Positions 48,474 to 60,377 of a stretch of DNA of 64,000 nucleotides are shown piece by piece. The DNA is from Pyrus communis (taxonomy: Eukaryota; Streptophyta; Magnoliopsida; Rosales; Rosaceae), in the NCBI RefSeq assembly GCF_963583255.1, contig NC_084807.1:18132572-18196571 (forward strand). The letters are read 5' to 3'. The position numbers and the translations under genes were made by a program. The notes under the pieces are model-generated. The model was not told where the DNA came from. It worked only from the letters and a program-made list of their open reading frames with translations, and did not search any database. The number at the start of each line of letters is the position of its first letter. Positions within the stretch are counted from its first letter, which is position 1.

Positions 48474-49941
48474 GGGTTAAACTTTGTTTACTACCCTCAT
48501 ATTTCATGGTTTTCAACATTTGGTACATCAAGTTTTTTTGTCCCAAAGTCATTCCTAAAGTGTTAATTTTGGGACAGTCTCATACATCCGTTAGTCAAAC
48601 TGTTAAGTCTCCCGTTAAATGATGATGTGTCGCCCATGTAGACAATGATTGTGCGCCATGTGTCATTAAGGGGTCCACGTAAATTTTTTTTTTCCACTCT
48701 CTTCTTCTTCTTCGTCCTTTCTTCCTCCCCCAACCCTCCTTTCGTTTTTTCATGCAACCCACACCATCCCCCTAGCCTTCCTTCACCACCAGTCTCCCCA
48801 ACCTTCCCCCACCTTCCTTCTTCCCTCTGTAATTTATGCCCCATCCCCCTCTCTTCGAAATCCCCAATGCATAAACCGGAAAAACCTTCTCCAATCAGTT
48901 CGTTGCGGATTCGAACCTGAAAAACCCGGGCTGGTCATTGTCATCGTCGCGGCGGAGATGGCAGTTTGCAGGTTGCAGGTTGCAGAAAGGGATTTTAAAG
49001 AGGGGAATGGGGAAGAAATTGTGGTAAGATGAGAAATATCCACATGGCGGCTTGTAGTGATTTTAGAGATAGGGAGGGATGGGGAAGAAATTACAGAGGG
49101 AAAAAGGAAGGTGAGGGAAAGTTAGGGGAGACTGGTGGTGAAGGAAGGCTGGGGGAGGGTGCGTGTTGCAGGGAAGAAGGAAGGGAGGGTTGGGGGAGGA
49201 AGAAAGGAAGAAGAAGAAGAGAGAGGGAAAAAAAAAGCTAGGGGAAGGTGCGGGTTGTAGGGAAGAAGGAATGGAGGGTTGGGGGAGGAAGAAAGGAAGA
49301 AGAAGAAAAGAGAGGAATAAAAAAGCTGGGGGAGGGTGGGGGTTGCAGGGAAGAAGGAAGTGAGGGTTAGGGGAGGAAGAAAGGAAGAAGAAGAAGAGAG
49401 GAAAAACAAAAGCTGGGGGAGGGTGCGAGTTGCAGGGAAGAAGGAACAAAAGGAGGGTTGGGGGAGAAAGAAATGAGGAAGAAGATGAAGAAGAAGAAGA
49501 GAGAGAGGAAAAAAAAAGCTGGGGGAGGGTGTGCGTTGCAAGGAAGAAGGAAGAGAGGGTTGGGGAAGGAAGAAGAAGAAGAAGAGAGAGGAAAAAAAAA
49601 AGTTGGGGGAGGGTGCGGGTTGCAGGGAAGAAGGAAGCAGGGGAGGAAGAAATGAAGAAGAAGAAGAAGAGAGAGAGAGGAAAAAATAAATCCACGTCAC
49701 CTCTGAAGAGAAGAAAGAAAGGAAAAACAATTTCCACGTGGACCCCTTAATGACACGTGGTGCCCAGTCATTGTCCACATGGGCGCCACGTCATCATTTA
49801 GCGAGAGACTTAACAGTTTAACTAACGGATGTATGAGTATCCCAAAATTAACACTTTAGGTATGAATTTGGGACGAAAAAAACTTGATGTACCAAATGTT
49901 GAAAACCACAAAATATAAGGGTAGTAAACAGAGTTTAACCC
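48474..49941. mobile_element. Foldback Mutator-like element (1468 bp)
   Basis: The left end GGGTTAAACTTTGTTTACTA and the right end (reverse complement GGGTTAAACTCTGTTTACTA) open terminal inverted repeats of about 220 bp. Beyond these the arms keep pairing in pyrimidine/purine-rich sequence, so left arm 48474-48850 and right arm from about 49060 fold on each other around a 200-bp centre. Perfect 9-bp TSDs AAAATTAAA (48465-48473, 49942-49950) are typical of Mutator-like elements. No transposase. The right arm is much longer because it holds a minisatellite. Confidence 0.9.
49140..49690. repeat. Purine-rich minisatellite inside the foldback element
   Basis: About six units of 75-100 bp, each with GGGGGAGGGTGCG, GTTGCAGGGAAGAAGGAA, GAGGGTTGGGGGAGGAAG and an AGAAGAAGAAGAGAG tail. 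The left arm has a single matching unit in reverse (48690-48780), so the array grew on one arm only. The long frames on either strand are repeat translations, not proteins. Confidence 0.88.
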
Positions 49942-50499
49942 AAAATTAAATCATAGTTTACCTCAAAAAAATATATATGGAAGCACAACAGTATCAAACT
50001 AAAAGTTTTGGAAAGCCCATTGGAGCTCTCGTCTCCTACCTCATGCAAACACTTAGTATGTGCACCAACCAACACTAACATTCACACTTAAGGGTATCCA
50101 TGAACTAGCAATCACTAGAAAAAAAAAAAGCCCTTGTGCGACGAAATTTTGCGCGACAATGTGTGTTTCGTCTCGCAAAGTCACTTTGCGCGACGAAATT
50201 CTAAGCTTCATTGTGCAAAGTCTTGCGCGACGAAAATTTAAACTTTGTCACGCAAAGTCTTTACAAAAATAAATAAAATAAAATTATTATTTTTTAAAAT
50301 CTTTGTGCGTTGGAATTCAAATATTTCGTCACCTAAACCAACTTTTTTTCGTTTTTTATTTTGTACACATAACACTTAAGAAATTGAATGGTATATGTAT
50401 TTATTAAGTAGCTTTAAATTTATTATTGTAGTTCAGATCAGGTTTTTGTTAGAAAAATATATTATTGTAGTTCAGATGGAATTTTTGTTAGAAAAATAT

Positions 50500-51480
50500 A
50501 TTTTAAATTGACAATCGAATTAGTTCATTGTATTCATATAAGTTCAAGGAGTGTATTTGTAAAAAAATCATCAAAATCGGAGTTGAAATAACGTTAAATC
50601 GTGATTTTACGTTTATAACCATCGAAAAGTTTTGTCCCATTACTTGATCTCTGAATGTTTGTTTTTTGTTATTTTTGGTGTATATGATCTTGAAGTATAT
50701 ACAAACAAGTTTGATGGTTGGATCGTTGAAACTAGTTTCATAGTATGTGTATCCCATCAAAACAATAGATTCACTAATACTTAGAGTTTATTTATATTTT
50801 CATTAAGTATAACATAAGATTTTGTGGTATCCACTAGTGTTAATATTTTAATTTGAAGATCGAATTGAGTCATTGTATTCATATAGGGTTAAGGAGTGTA
50901 ACTATAAAAAATCATCAAAATTGGAGTTAAAATAATCGTTAAATCATGATTTTTCATTAATAACCGTCAAAAGGTTTTGTCTCGTTACTTGATCTCTGAA
51001 TGATTGTTTTTTATGATTTTTGGCGTATGTAATCTCAAAATATATACAAACAAGTTTGACGGTTTGATCATTGAAACTAGTTTTGTAGAATGCGTATCTC
51101 ATCAAAACAATAGATTCATTAACACTTACAGTTTATTTATACTTTCATTAAGTATAACATAAGATTTTGTGATATCCACTAGTGTAAATATTTTAAATTG
51201 AAGATCGAATTCAATCTTTGTATTCATATAGGATCAATGAGTGTAGCTGTAAAAAAATTATCAAAATCGGAGTTAAAATAACCGTTATATCGTGATTTTT
51301 CGTTTATAACCGTCGAAAAGTTTTGTCATGTTACTTGATCTCTGAATATTTGTTTTTTACAATTTTTGGCGTATATGATCTTGAAATATATACAAACAAG
51401 TTTGATGGTTGGATTGTTGAATGGTATGTGTGTGTGTGTGTATTAAGTAGCTTTAAATTTATTTATTTTGTACATATAAC
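50500..51480. repeat. Tandem repeat, three units of about 340 bp
   Basis: Units begin near 50500, 50845 and 51190 with TTTTAAATTGA(A/C)(G/A)ATCGAATT and run through CAAAATCGGAGTT, TTTATAACC, AAAAGTTTTGTC and CAAACAAGTTTGA(T/C)GG. The third unit is partly shortened. Diverged relatives lie at about 55430-56790, once inverted. Confidence 0.85.
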
Positions 51481-52089
51481 ACTTAAGAAATTGAATGGTA
51501 TATATATTTATTAAGTAGCTTTAAATTTATTATTGTAGTGCGGGTCGGGTTTTTGTTAGAAAAATATATTATTGTGGGTTTTTTGTTAAAAAAAAAAAAA
51601 AAAAAAAGAAGAAGAATTTGAAGGGAGTAAAGTCACATTTTCAGTAAATTTTATTATTTTCTTTTTTATTATTTATAAAAATTATTTTTATAAATTTTGC
51701 GCAACAAACCAATAATTCATCGCTCAAAATCCTTAAATTTGGATAGGAGCCAAAAATGGGATGTGGAATTTTTTTTTTTTTTAATTTTTTTTAAGACTTT
51801 GTACGACCAATTAACTTTGCGTGACCAAACTCTAAAAATTTGGGCGGGCAACAAAAATGGGCTGCGGGAATTAAAAAAAAATTTTTTTTAGTGCTCACAC
51901 AAAACTTTGCATGACCAATTTTTCGTTGCTCAAAACTTTGCGCAACCAACACTTCATCGCGCAAAACTCTAAAAATTTGGGCTGGCAAAAAAATGGGACG
52001 CGGGAATTTTTTTTAAAAAAAAATTTAAGACTTTGCACAACCAATATTTCGTCGCGCAAAGTTATACCGTTTTTAAAACCAAAATAACT

Positions 52090-52315
52090 CCTCCACAATT
52101 TCTCAATGTCTTTCTCTACTCTTACCTCTCCTCTTTCTTTCCCTCTCCCCAAATCCGATCCTCTCTCTCACACTCACTCCTCTCACCTAATCTCTCTTCT
52201 CTCTCTTCACTATCTCTCACTCCCACTCACTCTCTCATCTCTCTCACTATCTCCTCTAATTCTCTCACACTCACTCCTCCTTCTCATTCTCACTCACTTT
52301 CAATCTTGCCAAAAG
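52090..52315. repeat. TC-rich tract within the CACTA element
   Basis: Degenerate CTCTCTCACTCAC repeats ending TCTTGCC AAAAGGTATATTC. It resembles a pyrimidine-rich 5' leader followed by a GT donor, so it could be captured host sequence; nothing coding is recognisable. Confidence 0.6.
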
Positions 52316-53295
52316 GTATATTCTCCCCAAATTTTAATTTTTTTTCATTAGTATGTGTTTTTGGAGTTAGTTTTGAGTTTGGTGCGGGGTTTGGGGTTGA
52401 GTATAGGATGAGGAGTGGAGTTTGGGGTTGGATTTGGGGTATACCAATTTTAAGGGAGATTATGCCAATTTTTTGTTATTTGACCATATATATATTTTTT
52501 TGTGGGGATTTTGTAGACTTTGATGGCTAAAGTTGAGGATTAGAATGCTATCTTAACATATCCCCCACCACTACCACCACAATAAACTTGTATTAGAATT
52601 TTATTATTGTACTTTGTTAATTTATGTGTACATTTTGAATATATTATATATATTGGATAATTTGATCACTATTTTTCATATGTATTTTATTTTGAATATG
52701 TCAATTTAAATTAAAGTAATTAAAAAATAAAATCATACAATTAAATTAAATTTAAAAAGTAAAAATTCGAAAAATCTTGCGCTACCAAATATTTCATTGC
52801 ATAAACATAATATAATTAAATTAATATAAGAGAAATAATAAAATAAAAGGTCAAAAACCCTGCGTGACAAAATATTTCGTCGCGCAAAGCTTTGCACGAC
52901 ATTATCTTCGTTGCGCAAAGTAGCGCGACAAACTACTTCGTCGCGCAAAGCTACTTTGAGCGACAAAATACTTCGTCGCGCAAAGATACTTTGCGCGACG
53001 AAGATTAATTTTCATCACACAAACCCTATCGTCACAAGCTTTGCGAGATGAACCATGCACGACCAAAATTTCGTCGCGCAAAATTGTACTTTGTGCAACA
53101 AATTTATTTCGTCGCGCAAAGTGTTTTTTGTAGTAGTGAGTTGTAGTCTACCATCACCTCTTTTCAGAGTTGGAGAGGAGCTCTGATCGAACCCCCCGTA
53201 ATACTCTATAACCTTAGCATGCACTCACATATGCATATACAAGCAAGGAACATTGGAAGCATTAGGGTTTATGAGAACAGGCAGACTTCGAGTGG

Positions 53296-53303
53296 TATAT
53301 AGG
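53296..53303 (-). promoter_or_regulatory. Relic TATA box of MIR159 copy 3
   Basis: The minus strand reads CCTATATACCAC with TGTTCTCATAAACC about 25 bp further on, matching CCTATATAAACACC and CATTCTCATAGCC at copy 1. About 120 bp before the 5' arm. The original TATAAA has become TATACC. Confidence 0.6.
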
Positions 53304-53309
53304 CTACGG

Positions 53310-54980
53310 GTGGGGTTGAGATCAATGACATTAGGGTCATTAATGCCATTAATTTCAAAGATATTGTCATATTAAAGAACAAATCTTAGAAGAGGATTTT
53401 CTTGTTCAACAAGAGAAATGTTGATTGATCATCTTTTACTGCCTGTTTAGGCTTTTAAAAGTAAATTTCCAGAAATCAAAGTAAAATCTAGACAAATAAA
53501 GAAGCAAATTTTCCTTCAGTAAACAATAGTAAAAGCAAATATCAGGGGTACATTTTTGCTCACCCTTTAAAGTAAGGGTGATCTTATCTGTAATTAATTC
53601 CCATTAGATTAGATGTTTCTAAATAGAATTCATAGAATGTGTCAACAATGTTTTTGATTATATGTATCTAAATAGAATTCAGTAGAGTATGTCAACGATG
53701 TTTTTTATTCTATGCATCTAAATAGAATTCAGTAGAGTCAAGAGAGCCAAAAACTCTTGCCGCATTAATAGAAGAAGGACTCTAATCGCGTTGGGGGCAA
53801 ATGACCGGGCCGAATCTACTCCATTCGACGACCCTTCATGGTTGAACTCCTGCCATCTCTTTTGTCTCGGTTAGATTTTTATTCTCTTGATTTCTATTGA
53901 TTCTTTGTCTTCTTAATCATGATGTCATTCATCATTGTTGTCTCTCCTTTGTGATATTTGAGACCGCACATCTATATCCCAAGCACCAAAAGTTTGCGAA
54001 AAACAAAGCTAGGACACCAAGCGTTTGAAAGAAGAAAATGCTACGTTTTCCTACTTACTATGTGAGGCATGGTCTTTAGGTAACTACCCATCCTCAAGGA
54101 CAACAAGTATTTTCAAATGCCTATTTAGGAACAATTGTGAGACCATGATTTTTCCAGGACTAGAGTAAGGTGGATTGGAATATGCCTAACTCAGAAATCA
54201 TGTCATGGACTTAACAACCTCCATTCCAGAGGTGACTTAATGGATCAGTGGTGCCACCATCATCTTGTTCTCGAATCAGGTGGCGAAGTCCATTGATCTC
54301 GCTGAGATAAACCATGTTTATTCCACAAGATTCAAGGACCTAATCCAATAGGAAATCGATAGGTTTCCTATAATCCCATGGACTTAACAGCCTCCATTTC
54401 AGAGGTGATTAAATGGATCAGTGGTGCCACCATCATCTTGTTCTCGAATCAGGTGGTGAAGTTTGTCGATCTCGCTGAGATAAACCATGCTTATTCCACA
54501 AGATTCAGGAACCTAATCCAATAGGAAATCAATAGGTTTCCTATAATCCTAGAGTCCTTACAAACTAAGGATTGGTGTGAGCTGCACGTAATCACACTCC
54601 TCAAATAATGCAATATCTACTTCCTAGATATACCTAAGATTCTTCCGATTTCATAAGGATTCTACTATCCTAAAAGGTCATCTCCTCAACTGGTATAAAT
54701 ACATTCTTCTAGGGTTCATCTCTAGTAACGCAATCTCTGCATACTTATTCTTTTGCCCACTGCTTGAGTCTTAATATTGCTTACTAACTTGACTATCGAA
54801 AAACCTTTGACCGGCACACCCCCTCAAAAGTTTTTGATCATTGGAGTGTCTTTGCATATACTACGACGGTCAAGTTTTTCTTTGGTTGGCTCTCCAACTG
54901 ACCAGCACCCCCTCCCCCTGCCCCCGCACCAAGATCGTGTAGTTATTCTCTTATCCACTGTTTAAGTTTTTTTTTGTCGA
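53310..54980. repeat. LTR-like remnant with a 173-bp tandem duplication
   Basis: The segment CATGGACTTAACA(A/G)CCTCCATT...GGTTTCCTATAATCC occurs twice in a row (54204-54376 and 54377-54549). Downstream, GGTATAAATACATTCTTC (about 54691) followed by CACTGCTTGAGTCTTAATATTGC looks like the U3/R region of an LTR promoter. No TG...CA ends with TSD could be set, so I call it a retroelement remnant. No gene seen. Confidence 0.5.
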
Positions 54981-54989
54981 TCAAATGCA

Positions 54990-57030
54990 CAATTATCCCC
55001 ACATTTTTGCCCAAAAGTCAAATTTTCCACCAGATAAAATGGTTTGCTTAACAAAATACTATAAAATTTGTACGGCAAACTTTATTTCCCACGAATTTTT
55101 TCATCAAAAATTAAACTGGCCTGACATGTTTGAGTGACCTTTGCTTGACAAAATGTTTTAGTTTGCCTGATGAAATTTTAGGGTTTAGAAACAAGTGACA
55201 TAATTTCTAAACCTTTGCCCGATGAACCATTCCGTCGAACAAAGGTCTTAGATGTTATAACATAGAGAAAATATATGTACAAGGATAATAAATAAAAAAA
55301 TAAAAAATAAACCAATGAGTGTATTAAAGAAATTAAAAATATTCATTAAGGGTTAACCTCCGTTTTTTAAATAATGAGTTTTTAAAAGCAACTTACATAC
55401 TGCTCTTAAACAATGGTTATTGGAACTCGCTAACCTGTAAAAGAATAAACAACGGTTAAAACGAAAAATCACGATTAAACGGTTATTTTAACTCCGATTT
55501 TGATGATACTTTACAACTACATGCCTTGACCTTAGAAAAATACCATGAACGAACCTGATCATCAATGCAAAACATTTATATTAGTGGTTACCAAAAAAAC
55601 TTATGTCATACTCAATGTAAGTACAGAAAAAACTATGACTGTCTGTTGAATCTATTGTTTTAACTAGATACGCAATTTATGAAACTAATTTGAACGATTC
55701 AACCGGCAAACTTGATTGCATATACTCCAAGATCACATACACTAAAAATTATAAAAAAAATAATAATAATAAAATTTTGACCTTCGGAGAGCCGACGATG
55801 TGAACATAGTTCGTCACGCAAACTTATAATTTTTTTCTTATTTTTTTATTTAATTTCAAACGATTAAAAGATTAGCAAATTTGATTATTAAGTCCCTTTA
55901 ATATGTGGTTAATCTCAATTAGTGTCGTTAAAAAAATCAAAATCAGGTCCCTTTAATCCGTGGTTAATCTCAATTAGCGTCCTTAAAAAAATCAAAATAG
56001 CAGCTAAAATAATCGTTAAATTGTGAATTTTCATTTATAACCATCGAGATATTTTGTCCCTTTACCTAATCCTCGAAAAAAAAATGGTGATTTTTGGCAT
56101 ATGCGATCTTTGAGTATATGCAAACAAGTTGCCGGTTCAATCATTCCAATTAGTTTCATAGATTGCGGATCCCGTCAAAACAATATATTCAACAAACACT
56201 CAAAGTTTATTATGTACTTCCATTAAGTAAAACATAAGCTTTTTGGGTAACCACTAGTATAAATATCTTTTGCATGGATGATTAGGTTCGTTTCATAGTG
56301 ATTTTTCATTTCTAACCGCTAATAAATTTCGTCCCATTACCTAATCCTCGAAAATTTGTTTTTGGTGTGGCGTATGCGGTCAGAGTATATATGATAAGTT
56401 TGATGGTTGGATCGTTCACATTAGTTTCATAGACTGCATATGCCGTCGAAATGATAGATTCAACAAACAGAGTTTATTTTTTACCTGCATTAAGTAAAAC
56501 ATAAGATTTTGTAGTAACTACTAGTGAAAATATTTTAAATAGATGATTGGATTTGTTCATTGTAGTCTTCTAGGATCGAGGAGTGTAGTTGTAAAAAATC
56601 ACCAAAATCAGAGCTAAAGTAGCCGTTAAATTGTAATTTTTCGCTTCTAACTGTCGAAAGATTCATCCCGTTAACTAATCCTCGAAAATTCATTTTTGGT
56701 GATTTTTTGGCTTAAGCGTTATCATAATATATACAAACAAGTTTGTGGTTGGATTGTTGAAATTAATTGTGCAAATTGCAAAAATCATCATAGCAACATA
56801 TTTTCAGTTCCTTTAATGCCACATGATCTTCTACACATGGAACCTATGCACTATATAAGATAAGAAAATTCGAAAAAGGCATTAAATGCACATAGACTTT
56901 CGAATTTTACTTAACCCTGCCTTAGAGGTTCTATTTTACCTGATGGGCGGAACTAAAGCCCTTTATATAGGGCTAAACGCACCTCCATTGAATGTGCAAA
57001 ATGTCCCTCATCTTTGCCCGACGAACGGTT
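54990..57030. mobile_element. CACTA-related remnant
   Basis: Contains TTTGCCCGA(C/T)GAA motifs at both sides (near 55215 and 57015), analogous to the subterminal motifs of the 50113-53138 element, and diverged copies of its 340-bp unit: one inverted (about 55430-55760) and at least two direct (55980-56290, 56320-56790). Terminal CACTA sequences are not found, so it is probably truncated. Confidence 0.6.
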
Positions 57031-57033
57031 TAA

Positions 57034-57135
57034 AAGACGCTAGGCGCTAGTCCGGCGGTGGGCTAGGGGTCTAGCGCCTAGGCGGATTTAAGTAAATTTG
57101 TTTTATTTCTTGTAAATAAGTATCTGTTTATACTT

Positions 57136-57185
<50 letters not shown>

Positions 57186-57407
57186 TATCATAAATTACAA
57201 AATAGAATGACATATATATATTATGAAGTATTGAAACATAATGAAAACATGGGGAACAAGCATGTAATTTGTGTTCATTTTAGTATTCAACAAGTTTCTT
57301 ACAATTTATTTTAAAAATGCAAAATGAAAGTTATCTATTTTCTGTCTAAATAAGTCGCAACCTAGGGGGTGTCTAGGCAGGTGCCTAGGCAGTGTAGGCG
57401 GGCGCCT
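57034..57407. repeat. MITE-like repeat with GC-rich ends
   Basis: The left end CGCTAGGCGCTAGTCCGGCGG and the right end CCTAGGCAGTGTAGGCGGGCGCCT are GC-rich and roughly inverted around an AT-rich core with a TA run. Terminal bases and TSD are not clear. The gypsy solo LTR sits directly against its right end. Confidence 0.45.
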
Positions 57408-57412
57408 CAGAA

Positions 57413-57845
57413 TGACACACCCCGACCAAGACCAGGGCATGCTGGCCATTACGTGGAAGTGACGTAACCATGTGCACAGTGCAGAAGCTAATAAAATAAT
57501 AATAAAAGTACGAATAAATAAAAAACCAGTTAGACACAACGTAAGAACATACATGTGCAAGCGTAAGTGTGAAAACAAGTTCAGAGCACGAAGACCTAAT
57601 GCAGTCCGGGAGAACAATACTACATAAACACACCCCAAAGGTGGTCCTACACTGGTGATAATTTGTCAGATATACCGAGAAAATCCTCCGGGGAGCCACC
57701 AAGAGTGCTAGCTAACTAGAACCTGGAAGGGTGCAAAACAAAAAGTGTGAGTGGGCAAAAATAAAGCTTTTCAAAAACCATTTCATAAATAAGTTCTAAC
57801 CCCTCGCCGTAAAACCTGTATACTTCCCAGAAAAGTAGAATATAC

Positions 57846-57878
<33 letters not shown>

Positions 57879-58384
57879 AGTCATGCTCAGAAATATGCCA
57901 TGCCAAATGCCTCGAATAAATGCAAGTGCTCAGGAAAATGTCAAAATCAATGCCATGAATCTGTCAGCCGGAGTCACCTAACGTGACCTGTACGGCTGAA
58001 TCTAGAGCTCAGATCTCCATCTCACTAACTATACCTGCACACGAGTCGGAACCACCTAAAATGGTCTGTACGACAGGACTGGGTGTAATATAAGTACGCT
58101 CAAGTGCTACGATCACGTGAAGGCTGGGCGAATAATCGTGGGTCACCTACGAGTCAGAACCACCTAAAGTGGTCTGTACGACAGGATTGTGCACCTAACT
58201 TGGATCCAAGATGAGCGTGTGGTGCAGAAGGTGAACATCACGTGAAGGACTGTGCCCAACTCTGGGTGGAAGCACTAACACTGGGGGTGCAGGTTATGAG
58301 CTCTTTATGCATCTCAAACCACTACTGAATATAAGCATAAACCATACTCACCTGGCACTTACATGTGCGTCCGCAGCACCAAAC

Positions 58385-58439
<55 letters not shown>

Positions 58440-59609
58440 CTACTAACAATGCATAAACAAACGGCAACATAATGCATGACATAAAAACGTATAAATGTTT
58501 CAATTCATTTTCTGGGAAAAACATAAGTATATAGGTATATATGGAAAACCAAAAGCCTACTCACTAGTATGTAGAAGGGTCATAACCTCCTTGCCTCGAG
58601 TGACCGCGCTCGTCCTCGGGATAGGTCTCACCTATATGCGAAACAACTATAAAAATGTTAATTTTAAAACACATAACCAACATCATGAAATAACTTCTCA
58701 TACAATGCTCAAATGGGGTGTATGGATACACCAACGTGATCTACTCAACCTCAGGAACATCCCCATATTTTCAGAAAAATTTTCCACCGCCGCATGCGCC
58801 CTCACGCGCCGGCCAAGGCACAGCCACACGCGCAGGCACGTGCCTGGCACACTGACGGCGTCAGTTAACGCCGTCAGGAATATTCCGTTAACCCCGTTAG
58901 GAATATTCCGTCCAAACTGACGAAATATTCCAACATCTTCTCCGGCGAAGCTCCGGCGCCGTCGGAAAATCGGGAAAACTTTAAACCCTTATATCTTCTT
59001 CGTTTTTCAACCAAATTTCACGAAATTCGTACCAAAATGAAGCTTACAACAAGAGGAACAAATCCATACCACTTTCAAGCACTAAAACACGCGGAATCTC
59101 GACGGGAAAATATCACCAACTCCGGCCAAGCTTCAAACTCACGATCCTGACGTCCAAAACCTTCAAACGAACCACCCCGAGCCTCCTAAGGACCTCACCA
59201 AGCTTCCTATAAGCTTGAAATTCCAAAAAACACAAGAATTAATGTGTGCATGAACAGTGACCAAATCTATCCCGAGTTCGACGTGAAAACGAAGGTATCC
59301 TTACCTGAAATGGGTATGGTTCAACTCCTACGGAGCTCAGGAGCATGAATATGTAATTTTTTTCCTCGATCTGTGAAGGTTTGGATGGTTTTGATTGTCG
59401 TCCGTACAAGAAGGATAGAAATGGGAAAGAGAAAGGGCTCAGGACAGGGATGCAGGACAGGGAAAATGGTGAGGGGTTGTGGGAGAATGTGTGTGGTCCA
59501 AAACCAGCCAAGCAACACCCAAAAACAACCACACAACGAAACGACCATGCTAGGGGCAAAATCATTATTTCACCCCTACGGTACGAAAAGTCCGGGATGG
59601 GCTGTCACA
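57413..59609 (-). mobile_element. Ty3/gypsy solo LTR (2197 bp)
   Basis: The plus strand runs TGACACACCCCGACC to GGGCTGTCACA, i.e. TGTGACAGCCC...GGTGTGTCA on the minus strand, a usual plant gypsy LTR form. Flanks CAGAA (57408-57412) and CAGCA (59610-59614) make a 5-bp TSD with one change. No internal domain is present, so the element was lost by recombination between its LTRs. It is of the same broad type as the gypsy element at 75-16865 (TGACACACCC start) but about 300 bp longer. The frames inside (57306-57702, 58495-58920, 59239-59746) are not recognisable genes. Confidence 0.85.
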
Positions 59610-59614
59610 CAGCA

Positions 59615-60369
59615 GGTATAGGCACCATTTCTAAATACGCCCCAAATTACTTTTCACATGCATATCCCAAGTCCATTTATCTTCTTCAACTCTCAAAACC
59701 ACTCACACCCTCTATTGTAGAATTAATGAAACTACAAAAACATTGATTGAAAAAATTATTCTTAACAAATGCAACGTGAAATCAACGTTTCGGAAACTTC
59801 AAATGATTGGTAAGACTTCTATTTCATTCCCATAATTTGAACACAAAGATCCCTTGATTTTAAAAGCAGCATAACAACCTAATCTCTTCCTCTAATTCAA
59901 TGATTTTAATAACTAAATCCATTCCCATGATTCAATCAAAGGAAAATAAGAGGAATCATCATCATGAACCCCAAATGTATTTAATCCCCATTACCTAGTG
60001 CCACTGCTACTACTCTATATAAAGCTCCACATTTCTGTAGCTGCCATATTTTTTTTGGATTTTTATCTTCCTCATCCACTACTGCAAAAATCATCTCCCT
60101 CATCTATTGGTACAGAATACCCACAGCCTTCCACCTTTTTCCATGGAAGGGATAGAGAAACATGAAGGGATAAACACATGCAAATAATCAAACAATTGCC
60201 AGCATCATTCCAATAGAAAAATTAAAAACAAATTCAGAATCACACCAGCTTCAGCTTTACACCGAAGGTGCCTTTGAATGACCTTATGTATTTGCACCTA
60301 AGATTTGAAGAGTGGGGTGTATGTAGAAAATGTGGGGTGTGTGGTGAGAGTGTGGAGAAATTTTTCAAT
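59615..60369. other. Interval with a TATA-like promoter but no gene
   Basis: CTCTATATAAAGCTCC (60013-60028) followed by a pyrimidine-rich stretch looks like a plant core promoter with leader. The next ATG (60143) opens only a 14-codon frame. It may be the start of a gene whose body is gone or an LTR relic. The hAT element follows at 60378. Confidence 0.35.
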
Positions 60370-60377
60370 GTGACCGG

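Larger units (their letters stand above)
50113..53138. mobile_element. CACTA element inserted in MIR159 copy 3 (3026 bp)
   Basis: Begins CACTAGAAAAAA and ends TTTTTTGTAGTAGTG. 3-bp flanks are AAT (50110-50112) and AGT (53139-53141), a TSD with one change. Both ends are packed with subterminal GCGCGACGAAAT/TTCGTCGCGCAAAG motifs in both orientations. Inside are three tandem units of about 340 bp and a TC-rich stretch. No transposase frame. The frame at 52033-52530 mostly translates the TC-rich tract. Confidence 0.87.
50011..53200 (-). pseudogene. MIR159: MIR159-type hairpin, copy 3, split by CACTA and missing its mature arm
   Basis: On the minus strand, 53200-53139 reads GAGCTCCTCTCC, then AACTCTGAAAAG and GTGATGGTAGACTACAACT. 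After the CACTA element, 50112-50011 continues TGCTAGTTCATGGATACCCT ... TTTGCATGAGGTAGGAGACGA. These follow MIR159 copy 1 step by step (ACTCTGAAAGG, GTGATGGTAGATCACGACT, TGCTAGTTCATGAATACCC, TTTGCATGAGGTGGGAGACGA). Then the copy jumps straight to GAGCTCC, so the segment with the mature miRNA core (TTGGAGTGAAGGG) is deleted. It cannot yield miR159 even if the transposon left. Confidence 0.85.

Noticed and set aside
49063..49778. Two overlapping minus-strand frames of more than 200 residues, rich in Phe, Leu, Ser and Pro
   Set aside because: Both are direct translations of the purine-rich minisatellite in different frames; no domain and no conserved frame.
52033..52530. 165-residue frame rich in Ser and Leu
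   Set aside because: Its first half translates a TC-rich tract in the CACTA element, the rest is low-complexity Gly/Phe sequence.
39796..53138. Treating the two CACTA elements as one large autonomous element
   Set aside because: They have different subterminal motifs, separate ends and flanking duplications, and no transposase lies between them.
58495..58920. 141-residue frame
   Set aside because: Lies inside the solo LTR; no recognisable domain, and it crosses typical non-coding LTR sequence.
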